A DNA stretch of 64,000 nucleotides from Adiantum capillus-veneris (Eukaryota > Streptophyta > Polypodiopsida > Polypodiales > Pteridaceae): positions 78,858,343 to 78,922,342 of the forward strand of contig CM043950.1 in NCBI GenBank assembly GCA_014529385.2, given 5' to 3'. The notes beneath the pieces are model-generated. The model saw nothing but the letters and a program-made list of their open reading frames with translations, had not been told where the DNA came from and did no database searches. Position 1 is the stretch's first letter, and every line of letters starts with the position of its first letter. The translations under genes and the position numbers were made by a program. Below are positions 33,010 to 44,900 of this stretch, piece by piece.

Positions 33010-34706
33010 TGTCACGAGGACGTGGCAAGTGCTAGCCTTAGTTGTTGATTTCTTTCCAATGAATTTTGTTTAATTTTTGAAACCCTCTTTTTGAAGTTGC
33101 AAATGGTCGGACATTGTATGGCCACTGTGAACGGTAGTTTCACCCGTAGACGGGAAGTTGGTCGGCATTGGAACTCGTAAAGTAAAAGGATGTCTAGGCT
33201 CAATTCAAGATCATGTAGGTCCCCCCGTCGCACTTAGCAAGTTGGTGGATACTAGGAAGTGAACTCAATAAAGGCATAAAGCCAAGGTGGGATCACCAAC
33301 AGAAAGTATCCGACAGTTGGGCCACTTTTGGATACAGTCCCAATGAGGATAGATGGTCAGATGACCACTGGGAGCCCAACGGAATCATTTCCTAAAAATT
33401 TGGGAACTGCTATTTTGGGCCACGAAATGTGTTCGCGTCATTACCTCCGGTATGACTATGGGAACATTTTAATACTCTACTGCAAAGTTAACTGATGCAC
33501 CAATTGAGAGATTTTTACGCAGGAAGCCCAATGCGGGGAAATTGCATGCATGAGTGCCAAGTGGCACTTTTTGGCCAATTTACCAAGTCTGGGAGAAGAA
33601 AACTCGTAATTGACTTTTTGGAGCAGTTTTGGAGGCTGTTACCTCTGATTTTCAACCATTTCTCTCCATTTTTGAGCTTCCCATGACTTTGCTTAGATCC
33701 AAGGAGCTCATTTTCAACATTGGAAGGCATCAGATACGTGTTTGCAGGGCTGTTTTGCTGCGTTTTCAGCGATACGCAGGTTTTGGCAGCCATGGAAATC
33801 TTCCCCTTTTTGCATCTATTTGTTCACAGATGCATTACAGGTCAAGGACAGCTGAGGGGGCGCTCGATTTATGCTGGGGGGATGCTTCATTGAAAACCTA
33901 TTACAGGTTAAGAGCTCTGGAGTGCTTTCTTTCCCTCCCATGTACAGTGTGGTGCTAGGAGTGATGCCCTGCACACTACACACTGCTCTCTCTCTCCCCT
34001 ACGTGCAGTTATGTGATGCCCCACAAGAGGGCTCTTCATTTGACTGATGTACAGCTGTGTGGGTTCATGCTTTTGTGCTGAGGCAAGAGCCTCCTTGAGC
34101 AGGAACAGGGGTAGCTAGCTGCTACTCCAAAGCAGGCACCGGTGAGGGTCATAACCTCACCGTACAGGTGCAAATTCAATGTTGTGTATGTGCTGTAAAT
34201 TGACTTTTCAGCCATACGGATGCCAGAACTATTGGGAATAGTGCCCCACTGGCAGAGGACAGTTAGGGGACTTTGGGGCTGAAAACACGGCAAAAACCAG
34301 TAAATACAGCGTGCTGAATTTACTGTTTTGGGCAGGAATCAGAGGGTTTATGCCAGTGGAAGTGAGTTCCAGCAGGGGAATTGGTTTCGCGCAAGTTTTG
34401 GGGGGGCTGTTATGCTGCCGATATTTGGCCAAAACGGTTGGTATCTAGAGGGATACAGGTAAAGGATTCCCAGAACTCTACTTTGTAATTTACCCTCTCA
34501 AAGAAAAAAGAAATACCGAAAGGGGCGCCAATTTTGGGGCCTACAGGTTGTCGGCATCTGCTCGGAGCATTCTAGCTTCCGAGCCGTGTGTGTATTCAAG
34601 TGTTAATTCCTCTCGCAGGTTCTCTTTGCAAAGTGCTCTGTGTGTGTGTCTAAAGTAAAGAATTTCGGGTGAAAGCCAAAGCTTACCACCCCACGGGCCG
34701 GTTTCA
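33010..34706 (+). repeat. LTR2 of three-LTR element
   Basis: 1697 bp, equal in length to LTR1 and nearly identical. It is preceded by a polypurine tract (32998-33009) and followed by the second internal region. Shared box at 34500-34542. Confidence 0.9.
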
Positions 34707-35298
34707 TTGTTCCATTGCCGGGACATCAATCACTTTTTCCTCAAAGAGTGAGCCTCGGTCGTTTTGGGTAAAGACACAAAGTACAAGAACGCGGGATTAC
34801 ACTATGGCCGACAAAAGGGAAGGGCATTATGGAAGAGGGTTCCTCTTCACAGGACAGACAGGAAATTCTGCATGTTCGCCCTGCCAAAAAGTGGTCAAAT
34901 TAGGGTTGATTTGCTGTTGTGTTTTTAGGGTTTGCAAGTATCAACCAAGATGAGATAGGAAGAAGTCTCACGGTGGTAGATTGGCCACTAGATCTCCTGC
35001 GGGAGTGATGTGGGTCTGCCAGGTGACACGCTGCTTGCCGATTCTTTGAGGCGATTGCTTGGATTCTATGACGCATTGGTAAATCATCTTGAAATTTGAG
35101 ATTACTTGGTTGTGGGTGGTACGTCAGTGTTGTGGAATTATGCTCGTTTGCAGAGGCAAGAGCCTCTTGCACAGGTAAAAAGTTTAGGGACACGTTGCAA
35201 GATGCTATGCGGTGAAGTTCAAGAACTATCCACCTATGGATGCAAAGTGGATGGAAGAGCATGAACTATCAGAGTCACCAAATGTTTTGCAACTTTAC
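34707..35298 (+). pseudogene. Second internal region of three-LTR element, left part
   Basis: It repeats the first internal region: gag N-terminus remnant with ATG at 34804 (MADKREGHYGRG), then the chromodomain tail starting about 35210 (VKFKNYPPMDAKWMEEHELS). It is cut at 35298 by element C. The remainder (LQAFGLQ-like to polypurine tract) resumes at 39239-39520. Confidence 0.75.
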
Positions 35299-36115
35299 TG
35301 TTAGGTGCAGCGGAATGAATGTTGTATTTTCTCAAGATTAGTGATCTTTATTGCTCAAGGTTCCTTTTTGTTCTTAGGGAAAGAGAGATCTTTCCGTCTT
35401 ATGGAGAGTGCTATGATCACGAACAAAGTGAATGGATATTGTGCGTGCAAGTGAATAAGACTGAGAGAAGGAGAGAGAAGAGATACAACACCGAGAGGTT
35501 GTAAAACCCTCCTCCGAAGGTCCCACTCTCGTCGGCGAGAGTGGTCTAACTTTGATTGCACAAAGGTGTACAATGCGTATGCAATGGACTATGCAACTTG
35601 GTCTATGCCGATGACGACGACGGTGACGATGACGATGGCTGAAATCTGAGATCTTCGAATCGCTGAATTTCGGGACTGTTTCAGTGGCTGAAAATGACTG
35701 CTTTGGCTGCGTTTTCTTGGCTGAAAAATGAGGTTCTTAGGGCTGAAAGCTGATGGTCTTTACGGGCTGAATCTGCTACACTTTAGGTGAATGATGCCGG
35801 TCTTAATTTGCTGCTGAAATCCAAAAACGCCAGGGGCTGAAATTGGTCCTTCTGTCGCCGGGGTTCTGCAAATGCAAAAACGCTAGGCTGATCTGCTGTG
35901 TCGTGATGACGCCGGGGCTGATCTGCTGTGCACAAATCGCCAAGGCTGATCTGATGCAAAAACGCTAGGTCTTCTGTGGAGAAAACGCTAGAGTAGTCGC
36001 GAGGGTTGGTCTTGCTGAGAAGTTGCCTGTTGAGCAAGGTGCTCCTGCTGCCTCTTCTGCCAGAAAGTGCTAACTTGGGTTTGCTTATATATTAACTTAG
36101 CAAAATTGCCTTACC

Positions 36116-37634
36116 TGTATGGCGTCGAGGGAGATCGCCAATAGCATCTGGAATCCTGGAAGGGATTCTTCGCCGGCCCACTCTGCTGTGTGGGTCGAGC
36201 AGTACTTGAACTTCATAAAGGTCTGCAACGCTTGCTTCTTTGGGCCGCGCCGCAAGCTACACAAAATCTTCTGAATCTCCTTTCTTGCTTCAACTGCGTC
36301 TAGAGTCATGCTTCTTTTATCTTCAAGAATCTCCATGGCTGAGAATTCCTGAAACAATCTCCAACACAAAACCATGAACATACCTATTCCATGTAAAGTG
36401 AAGGAAAACCATCTTGTCTTCTCTAAAGACTGTGCATGCAATGTAGATGAACAAATAGACGGAGTGACAACCCGTTCATCAAACACATGCAAACAATGAG
36501 GTCGAATCTTTTCTGTTTGATCGAAGTCAATCAACTGTGGCAGATCTTAATGGAAATGCCCATGCTTGGTGCTCATACTATCATGAGCTCTTTCGAAAAC
36601 TGTGTCATGCCAAGGAAGAGACATGGAATGTGACTTCCTTACATACAAACTTTTCAGCTTTTCATGAACAATCCGCATACATTCGTGCTCATCCATGAGA
36701 GAAACGTGCTCAACATACAGTATGTCATGCCTAATAAAAGGGATAACATAGCGATGCTGACTAAAATACAGGAAACTGTCACGAATGAAACACTCGAACA
36801 ATGCGTGCGTATCAATCATGCGAGCACACAATACTTCCTATGATGGTTCTTTGGACCAAGGCTCAAGAGCCAAGATAGCTTCTTCGGGACCTATCGGATC
36901 TTCTTGTGGGGGATCTGTGGACCTCGACTCGAAAGCCAAGATCGATGCTTCTTGTATGATCGAATCGTCTTGTGGGGGTTCATTAGACCTCGACTCGAAA
37001 GCCAAGATCGGATCTTCGTGATTGCTCGAATCTACAACGAGGTTAGTTTCGCTAGAAAAAGCATCAACTAACACATCATCCTTGTGAACAATCACATCAT
37101 CTTCATGCAACTCATCATGCTTGTGAGAAATCACGTCTTGATCATGCAAATCATCATGCTTGTCTTTATCATCCAAATCATTATGCAAATCATTGGCATC
37201 CAAATCATCATGCTTATCATTGTGCTTCAAATCATCATGCAAGTCATTATCATTCAATTCATCATGCAATTCCTGTGTGTCATGCTGTGGAGAAGAAGAG
37301 ACTGAGAGAGTCCTTTTTCCGATTCTGTTGCATCTGTGCCTGAGCTTGAGAAAAGAGTCGCAATAACTCTTGCATTTGTGCTTTGTTCTCGCGATAAAAT
37401 TCTGCTTCTATGGCTGCCCTTCTTTCTTGGTACTTACGCTCGATGGCTGCCATATCTTCTTCGTAGGCTTTTCTTTCTGCTTCTCTTTCTTGGTCCAACT
37501 CCTCCATAGGAGTTAGTGCAATCTTTGTCGTAGATGGGGAAGGGTCGGAAAAACCTCCCGGTGGGGAAAATTCTTCGCCTCTCATGCTCATCACTTCCAA
37601 GAGAAGTATCCAATCCGCTTCGAGTGATGATCAT
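36116..37634 (-). pseudogene. Element C protein: gag N-terminus, His/Asp linker, conserved C-terminal domain
   Basis: The ATG at 37634 opens MIITRSGLDTSLGSDEHERR. A frame shift leads into GEEFSPPGGFSDPSPST and an Arg/Glu coiled coil (EEDMAAIERKYQERRAAIEA). After another shift comes a His/Asp-rich repeat (KHNDKHDDLDANDLHNDLDD), then two Ser/Pro/Glu repeats around ILAFESRS. The C-terminal domain follows: CARMIDTHALFECFIRD, YVIPFIRHDILYVEHVSLMD, SMSLPWHDT, CSSTLHAQSLEKTR, hydrophobic LHGIGMFMVLCW, RRGPKKQALQTFMKFKY. This last segment is open for long stretches (36097-36534, 36547-36831). The family and function are unknown. Confidence 0.65.
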
Positions 37635-38111
37635 TCTACAATCGTGGGTTCTTGTGGGTTCGTGTGGGTTCTTGTGTTCTTAAGTCCACGAGGGACTTGG
37701 GTTCTTGCGGGTCTTGGGTTCTTAAGTTCACGAGGAACTTGAGATTCTTGAGGTGTTCTTTCGCTTGCAAATCGCGTTGGAGAAGGATCTTCTCTTCACC
37801 CGAGTTCTACCCTTTTCTGCGGGCGCACCCCTTGGCGGCCTTGCGCTCACACCAAGGTTGCTTTTTCCCACCTCACGTCGATTGGCCGGCCGCTTAGTGC
37901 ACGGTCCGCTCTCAATGAGTGAAAAGAGACACAAGGGGAGGCTGGACAAGCCCTTCTTTCTTGGGATTCCTGTCACTCTTCAACAAAACACGATTAGGAA
38001 TCGCCACGTCCAAGTAAACTTGGGTTCGTGCGATCGCAACAAGCAAAAAAAAAAAATTCTTGTGGTTCTTTCCTTGAGTAATGCAGAACACTTCCAAAGC
38101 TCTGATACTGT

Positions 38112-39233
38112 TGTTAGGTGCAACGGAATGAATGTTGTATTTTCTCAAGATTAGTGATCTTTATTGCTCAAGGTTCCTTTTTGTTCTTAGGGAAAGAGAG
38201 AGCTTTCCGTCTTATGGAGAGTGCTATGATCACAAACAAAGTGAATGGATATTGTGCGTGCAAGTGAATGAGACTGAGAGAAGGAGAGAGAAGAGATACG
38301 ACACCGAGAGGTTGTAAAACCCTCCTCCGAAGGCCCCACTCTCGTCGGCGACGAGAGTGGTCTAACTTTGATTGCACAAAGGTGTACAATGCGTATGCAA
38401 TGGACTATGCAACTTGGTCTATGCCGATGACGACGACGGTGACGATGACGATGGCTGAAATCTGAGATCTTCGAATCGCTGAATTTCGGGACTGTTTCGG
38501 TGGCTGAAAATGACTGCTTTGGCTGCGTTTTCTTGGCTGAAAAATGAGGTTTCTTAGGGTTGAAAACTGATGGTCTTTACGGGCTGAATCTGCTACACTT
38601 TAGGTGAATGATGCCGGTCTTAATTTGCTGCTGAAATCCAAAAACGCCAGGGGCTGAAATTGGTCCTTTTGTCGCCGGGGTTCTGCAAATGCAAAAACGC
38701 TAGGCTGATCTGCTGTGTCGTGATGACGCCGGGGCTGATCTGCTGTGCACAAATCGCCAAGGCTGATCTGATGCAAAAACGCTAGGTCTTCTGTGGAGAA
38801 AACGCCAGAGTAGTCGCGGGGGTTGGTCTTGCTGAAAAGTTGCCTGTTGAGCAAGGTGCTCCTGCTGCCTCTTCTGCCAGAAAGTGCTAACTTGGGTTTG
38901 CTTATATATTAACTTAGCAAAATTGCCCTACCTACTTTTGTAGGAAAGTCACTTAAAAATAATAAGTGAAAATCCCAATAAATAGGAAAATAGGCTAAAT
39001 ACAGTGGAAAATTCCCCTAACTGATGCGAATGGATTCTAATGGGAATTCCGATGATCATGCTGTGTGCAACCGGAGGATATGCATCTATGCTAAGTGACT
39101 GGGCATGCACGGTCTACGAATAGACTCACAAAAGTGCCAGATCACTGCTAATCTAAACTTGATCGGACTGACTCAACCCTGCTGTGGTGTAGCTTGTCCA
39201 CGGACACATAGGGTTGGAATGTGTCACGTAACA
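38112..39233 (-). repeat. 5' LTR of element C
   Basis: 1122 bp. On the minus strand it starts TGTTACGTGACACATTCC at 39233. It shares GACGACGACGGTGACGATGA and AAAACGCTAGG-like motifs with the other family LTRs. The 3' LTR (35299-36116) aligns to its inner 800 bp. Confidence 0.9.
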
Positions 39234-39520
39234 TTTACCTTGAGGCCCTTGGGTTACAGCCTACGTATGCCCCAACCCAATGTCTGCAACGGAGGGGTAA
39301 TGATAGAGCTAGCACATCAAATGTACTCATGAATTCAGTGCAACAGCAGTGTACATTATGACAAAAGTATGAAGGTCTCATTAAGTCATTTGTACATATG
39401 TTTTGACAGTCTTTCTTGTGGATACATCCGGTGATAAAAGGGTGCTTACCACACAAGATCATCTATGGCATGTATTTATGGTATGCAATCGAGGACGTTT
39501 GCGATTTCAAGAGGGGGGTA

Positions 39521-41229
39521 TGTCACGAGGACGTGGCAAGTGCTAACCTTAGTTGTTGGTTTCTTTCCAATGAATTTTGTTTAATTTTTGAGACCCTCTT
39601 TTTGAAGTTGCAAATGGTCGGACATTGTATGGCCACTGTGAACGGTAGTTTCACCCGCAGACGGGAAGTTGGTCGGCACTGGAACTCATAAAGTAAAAGG
39701 ATGTCTAGGCTCAATTCAAGATCATGTAGGTCCCCCCGTCGCACTTAGCAAGCTGGTGGATACTAGGAAGTGAACTCAATCAAGGCATAAAGTCAAGGTG
39801 GGATCACCAACAGAAAGTATCCGACAGTTGGGCCACTTTTGGATACAGTCCCAATGAGGATAGATGGTCAGATGACCAGTGGAAGCCCAACGGAATCATT
39901 TCCTAAAAATTTGGGAACTGCTATTTTGGGCCGCGAAATGTGTTCGCGTCATTACCTCCGGTATGACCATGGGAACATTTTAGTACTCTACTACAAAGTT
40001 AACTGATGCACCAATCGAGAGATTTTTAAGCAGGAAGCCCAATGTGGGGAAATTGCATACATGAGTGCCAAGTGGCACTTTTTGGCCAATTTACCAAGTC
40101 TGGGAGAAGAAAACTCGTAACTGACTTTTTGGAGCAGTTTTGGAGACTGTTACCTCTGATTTTCAACCATTTCTCTCCATTTTTGAGCTTCCCATGACTT
40201 TGCCTAGATCCAAGGAGCTCATTTTCAACATTGGAAGGCATCAGATACGTGTTTGCAGGGCTGTTTTGCTGCGTTTTCAGCGATACACAGGTTTTGGCAG
40301 CCATGGAAATCTTCCCCTTTTTGCATCTATTTGTTCACAGATGCATTACAGGTCAAGGGCAACTGAGGGGGCGCTCGATTTATGCTGGGGGGATGCTTCA
40401 TTGAGAACTTGTTTTAAGAGCTCTGGAGTGCTTTCTTTCCCTCCCATGTACAATGTGGTGCTAGGAGTGATGCCCTCCACACTACACACTGCTCTCTCTC
40501 TCCCCTACGTGCAGTTATGTGATGCCCCACAAGAGGGCTCTTCATTTGACTGATGTACAACTGTGTGGGTTCATGCTTTTGTGCTAAGGCAAGAGCCTCC
40601 TTAAGCAGGAACAGGGATAGCTAGCTACTACTCCAAAGCAGGCACCGGTGAGGGTCATAACCTCACCGTACAGGTGAAAATTCAGTGTTGTGTATGCGCT
40701 GTAAATTGACTGTTTTTCAGCAATACGGATGCCAGAACCATTGGGTATAGTGCCCCACTGGCAGAGGACGGTTAGGGGACTGTTTGGGGCTGAAAACAGG
40801 GCAAAAACCAGTAAATACAGCGTGCTGAATTTACTGTTTTGGGCAGGAATCAGAGGGTTTATGCCAGTGGAAGTGAGTTCCAGCAGTGAGTTCCAGCAGG
40901 GGAATTGGTTTCGCGCAAGTTTTGGGGTTGTTATGCTGCCGATATTTGGCCAAAACGGTTGGTATCTAGAGGGATACAGGTAAAGGATTCCCAGGACTCT
41001 ACTTTGTAATTCACCTTCTCAAAGAATAAAGAAATACCGAAAGGGGCGCCAATTTTGGGGCCTACAGGTTGTCGGCGTCTGCTTGGAGCATTCTAGCTTC
41101 CGAGCCTTGTGTGTATTCAAGTGTTAATTCCCGTCACAGGTTCTCTTTGCAAAGTGCTTTGTGTGTGTGTGTCTAAAGTAAAGAATTTCGGGTGAAAGCC
41201 AAAGCTTACCGCCACACGGGCCGGTTTCA
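39521..41229 (+). repeat. LTR3 of three-LTR element
   Basis: 1709 bp, nearly identical to LTR1 and LTR2. It ends GGTTTCA at 41229, after which the LTR of element B resumes with GAAAAC. Shared box at 41020-41063. Confidence 0.9.
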
Positions 41230-41961
41230 GAAAACTGAGGTTCTTACCAGGCTGAATCTGCTACTTCTTTATAGGCTGAATCTGCTACTCTTCTATTGCT
41301 GAAAATCGGCGAAGGCTGAGATCTGCAAAGGCTAAGGTCTTCAAAAACGCTCGGGCTGTTGTTCTGCAAAAACGCTAGGCTGAGGTTCTGCAAAAAGGCT
41401 AGGTGAGATCTTCTGCTGGCGAGGATACTGATGCAAAACGCTAGGGACTGGAGCTTGCTGACGATGGTGTGCTGGTGCAAAAACGTCAGGCAATGGCTGA
41501 TGAAGAAACGCTAGGAGAGGTTCTGCTTCTTGCTTGGAGGGAATCCACCAAGTGGTCTTGTTGAGAAGTTGCCTGCTGAGCTTGGCTCATGTTGCCTCTT
41601 CTGCCATTTAGTGCTAGTCGAGGTTTGCTTATATACAAACTTACTCAATTTGCCCTACCTACTTTCCAACAAAAGTCACTTTAAAATAATAAGTGAAAAA
41701 TGTCAAAATTAGGTAAAGTAGGCTAAATGCACTGAAAAATTCCCCTGAAGGATTTTGATGGATTCTGATGGGAATGCTTATGATTATGCTGTGTACAACC
41801 AAAGGATATGCATCTATACTAAGTGACTGGGCATGCACGATCTACGAATAGACTCACAAAAGTGCTAGATCACTTCTAATCTAGACTGACTGGACTGAAC
41901 TGAACCCTAATCATGTTGTAGCTTGTCCACGGACACATAGGATTGGATGTGTCACGAGACA
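41230..41961 (-). repeat. 5' LTR of element B, outer part
   Basis: The remainder of the LTR interrupted at 30461. On the minus strand it starts TGTCTCGTGACAC at 41961. The LINE endonuclease resumes immediately beyond. Confidence 0.88.
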
Positions 41962-41966
41962 TTTTT

Positions 41967-44900
41967 CGTCGGCTGCTCTTGGACCTGGAGGCATCCACGG
42001 TGGGGTATGTATGACTATTGCGGACTCCTTGCAGCAGGCCATTGTGAGCAAAGGATTATTGTGCCAGGCAGGGCTCAGTGGATTACTATGCAGGTTCAGG
42101 GTGGCCTAGTGGGTTTCCTGAACATCTATGCACCCAATGTGGCGAGTGCTCGTGCAGATTTTTTGTCACAGATAGTTGAGTCTCTGCCGCAGGCAGAACA
42201 CTGGTGCATAGAAGGGGACTTCAACATGTTGGAGGACCCTTCTGACAAGATTGGTGGTAGCCATGCTACTGTGCATGGAGTTGAGCTGGTAGCTTGGGAG
42301 AGGTTTTGTATGACTCTGAGGGTTTCGGATGTTTGGCAGCACTCTGGTTTTGTGAGGCCCCCAAACAGCCTTGCCTTCTCTCGGTCGCGGACCGCAGAGT
42401 GGGAGGAGTGAATCTATCGCGGATAGATCGTTTCTACACTAGTGACCACTTCAGTGACTTGGGAGGGACAGTGGGCATTCTGGCAGGGACCTCCTTTTCG
42501 GACCATGCACCAGTGATCCTCACAGTGGCAGACAAGCAGAGAAGTGGGAGACAATGCTTCGCATCCCAGAGAGCGTCTTGTTGGACTCAACACTCAGAGA
42601 GCGAGTAGAGGCTCTCTGGACAGAGAGCTTGAACGGGCAGGATTATCTTGCTGATAGAGTGGCCTCAGGCCTAGCTCAGATTACCCGCTTTTTTCTCCAG
42701 GATTCTCTGGCTCGCCGGGCTGCAGCGAGAGAGGAGGAGCAACGTCTCAGACGGGGCATTGCTTCGTTACAGAGGATGCAAGAACAGCATCCAGACAGTC
42801 CTTGGTTGGAGGAGCATTTACAGCAGGCTCGACAGGAGCTTACTAGCACAGAGGAGAGGCGACATGAGTTTGCTTTCCACCGGCAAGCATCTCGGTGGAC
42901 CCAGGTGGGCGACAGAGTGACTGGTGCTTTCTTTGAGGCAGTGGGACCTCGGCACTCGCATGCCAAGGTCAGTCGGTTGAGGAGGCCCGACGGGTCAGTT
43001 GCTTCTGAGCCCGAGGATGTGCGTGCAGTTGCTACTGACTTTTACCGTGAGTTACTGTCTACAGAGTCCCAGTCAGAGCGTGAGGATGCATGCAGGGAGC
43101 AGGTTTGGGCATAGATGCCTTGTCTTGTGACTGAGGAGATGCGTCAGAGGCTTGAGCTGCCACTTCAGCTTGAGGATCTGCACACGGCTCTTAGGGCCCT
43201 CCCTCGTGGTAGCTGTCCAGGTGAGGATGGGTTGACTCCCAGTTTTTTCTTGGAGTACAAGGACCTGCTTGGCCCAGATCTCTGTAGCGCTTTTCAGTAC
43301 ATTTTGCACACAGGAGTGATGCCTGACAGCATGAGTGAGGGCCTGATCTACCTCATTCCCAAGGAGGGTGGCTTCTTGGATGAGATTCGACAGTGGCGCC
43401 CCATCACCATCCTCAACTTCAGCCTACAAAATTATTGCCAAGGCTCTGAGTTTGAGGATTCAGCCACTTCTAGAGAGCCTTATATATGGGACTCAGACAG
43501 GTTTTGTCAAGGAACGCAGTATCCTTGACAACATCTTTACTTTTTGGGAGGCTTCTGCCCTAGCACGGCTCCGTGGTGAGGACCTCGTGATTCTTCTTCT
43601 CGATTTTGAGAAGGCATACGACAGAGTTGACTGGGACTTTCTAGAGGGCACTCTACGCAGGATGGGCTTCTCAGATGCTTGGATCAGTGGGGTGTCAGCT
43701 TTGTACAAACAGGCTCATAGTCAGGTACTCTTGGCAGGAGGTAGAGGTGATCACTTCATGCTTACACGCTCGGTCAGACAGGGCTGTCCTCTTGCCCCCT
43801 TCCTCTTTCTGTTCTATGCGGAGACGATGAGCAGGTTTTTGGTGTCGCAGCAGGTTGGTCTACGGGGCTTAGCACTCCCTATTCGGGGAGATGAGCTATT
43901 GTACGCTGAGTTTGCCGACGATTCAGCCTTGTACTTAGATGGCCAGGAGGCCAACCTTCACAGGTGTGAGCAGGCTTTGGAGACCTTTTGTTGTGCATCG
44001 GGCGCACTGATCAACTGGAGAAAGACAGTGCCTTTCTCGGTTGGTAGTGCTCATGTGCCCGATTGGATGCCAGGAGAGGGTTTTAGGTGGATTCCCCCAG
44101 GGACTGCAGTTCGGTACTTGGGCTGTCAGGTTGGTTTGGACTTGTCTCCCGAGCAGCAGATTGCTCCCCTTCTCCTGTCTATCAGGAGAAAGTTGTTACA
44201 TTGGAGCTCAGCACGACTTTCTTTGGCTGGCAGAGTAGTAGTTGCCAACCACGTGTTGTTGGCGACTATGTGGTACATCACTTCTTGCTGGATCTTCTCG
44301 AGTTCTTGTATCAACCAGGTAGAGAGGCTGATCAGGAACTTCCTTTGGTCAGGACGTGACACTCGAATTGCCCAAGCCAAAGTGGCTTGGCAGGTCATCA
44401 CTCTTCCTTGTTCACAGGGAGGGCTTGGGATCATTGATCCAGCACAGCAAAGCAGAGCCCTTTTTGGGAAGTTCATTGTCAAAGGACTTCTTCAAGGTGA
44501 GGAGCCCTAGAAGGAGTTCTTGCTACAGCGGCTTCGTGCTAGGGTGCCTCAGGTAGGAGGCCCTTGGCAACCTTTGACCAGATGGATCTTTACAGAGATG
44601 CACAGAGTTGGTTTGAGCAGAAGACTGGAGGACCCCTTCGCTGTGAGTTTGCTTCGATCTTGGAAGATCTTGCGGCGTGGCCTGGAGCAGAGATAGCTTA
44701 CGTGCACGGAGAAGCACCTACGGCAGCCCCTCGTCTGGAACCCCATGCTTAGCACTCAGAGAGGCCACTTGGTTGGTAGTCGGCCTCATGTTTCCTGGGG
44801 TCCCATGGCAGCAGGTCCAGCGAGCTCTTTAGGTGACTAGCTAGAGTTCACAGGTTTGTCAGAGGAGGTGCAGGGTTTCCAGCTACAGGGCATGAGAGAG

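Larger units (their letters stand above)
35299..39233 (-). mobile_element. Gag-only LTR retroelement, copy C
   Basis: A minus-strand element of 3.9 kb with a perfect 5-bp target duplication TTTAC (35294-35298 and 39234-39238). The 3' LTR (35299-36116) is truncated: about 300 bp of its start, with the polypurine tract, are deleted and the internal region joins directly. The 5' LTR (38112-39233) is complete. The primer site reads CAGTATCAGAGC, two mismatches from tRNA-Met. It encodes the gag N-terminus, His/Asp linker and C-terminal domain but no gag core, knuckle, protease, RT or integrase. Confidence 0.9.
30462..41229 (+). mobile_element. Chromovirus-derived non-autonomous element with three LTRs (LTR-int-LTR-int-LTR)
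   Basis: Three LTRs of about 1.7 kb (30462-32158, 33010-34706, 39521-41229) alternate with two internal regions (32159-33009; 34707-35298 plus 39234-39520). The whole is flanked by a 6-bp direct repeat, GAAAAC. Each internal region keeps a gag N-terminus remnant and the tail of a chromodomain, with all of pol missing. A polypurine tract (AAGAGGGGGGTA) precedes LTR2 (32998-33009), and a similar one precedes LTR3. Element C sits in the second internal region. Unequal LTR recombination between copies would give this tandem form. Confidence 0.88.
20169..41961 (-). mobile_element. Gag-only LTR retroelement, copy B, inserted in the LINE endonuclease
   Basis: B is oriented minus. Its 3' LTR is 20169-21388, its polypurine tract 21389-21407, and its internal region 21408-29943. 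Its 5' LTR is split: 29944-30461 and 41230-41961. Flanks TGTTT (20164-20168) and TTTTT (41962-41966) form a 5-bp target duplication with one mismatch. A chromovirus (22257-28600) interrupts the internal region and a three-LTR element (30462-41229) interrupts the 5' LTR. Without these B is about 4.7 kb. It has the gag N-terminus, His/Asp linker and conserved C-terminal domain but lacks the gag core, knuckle and protease of D. Confidence 0.88.
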
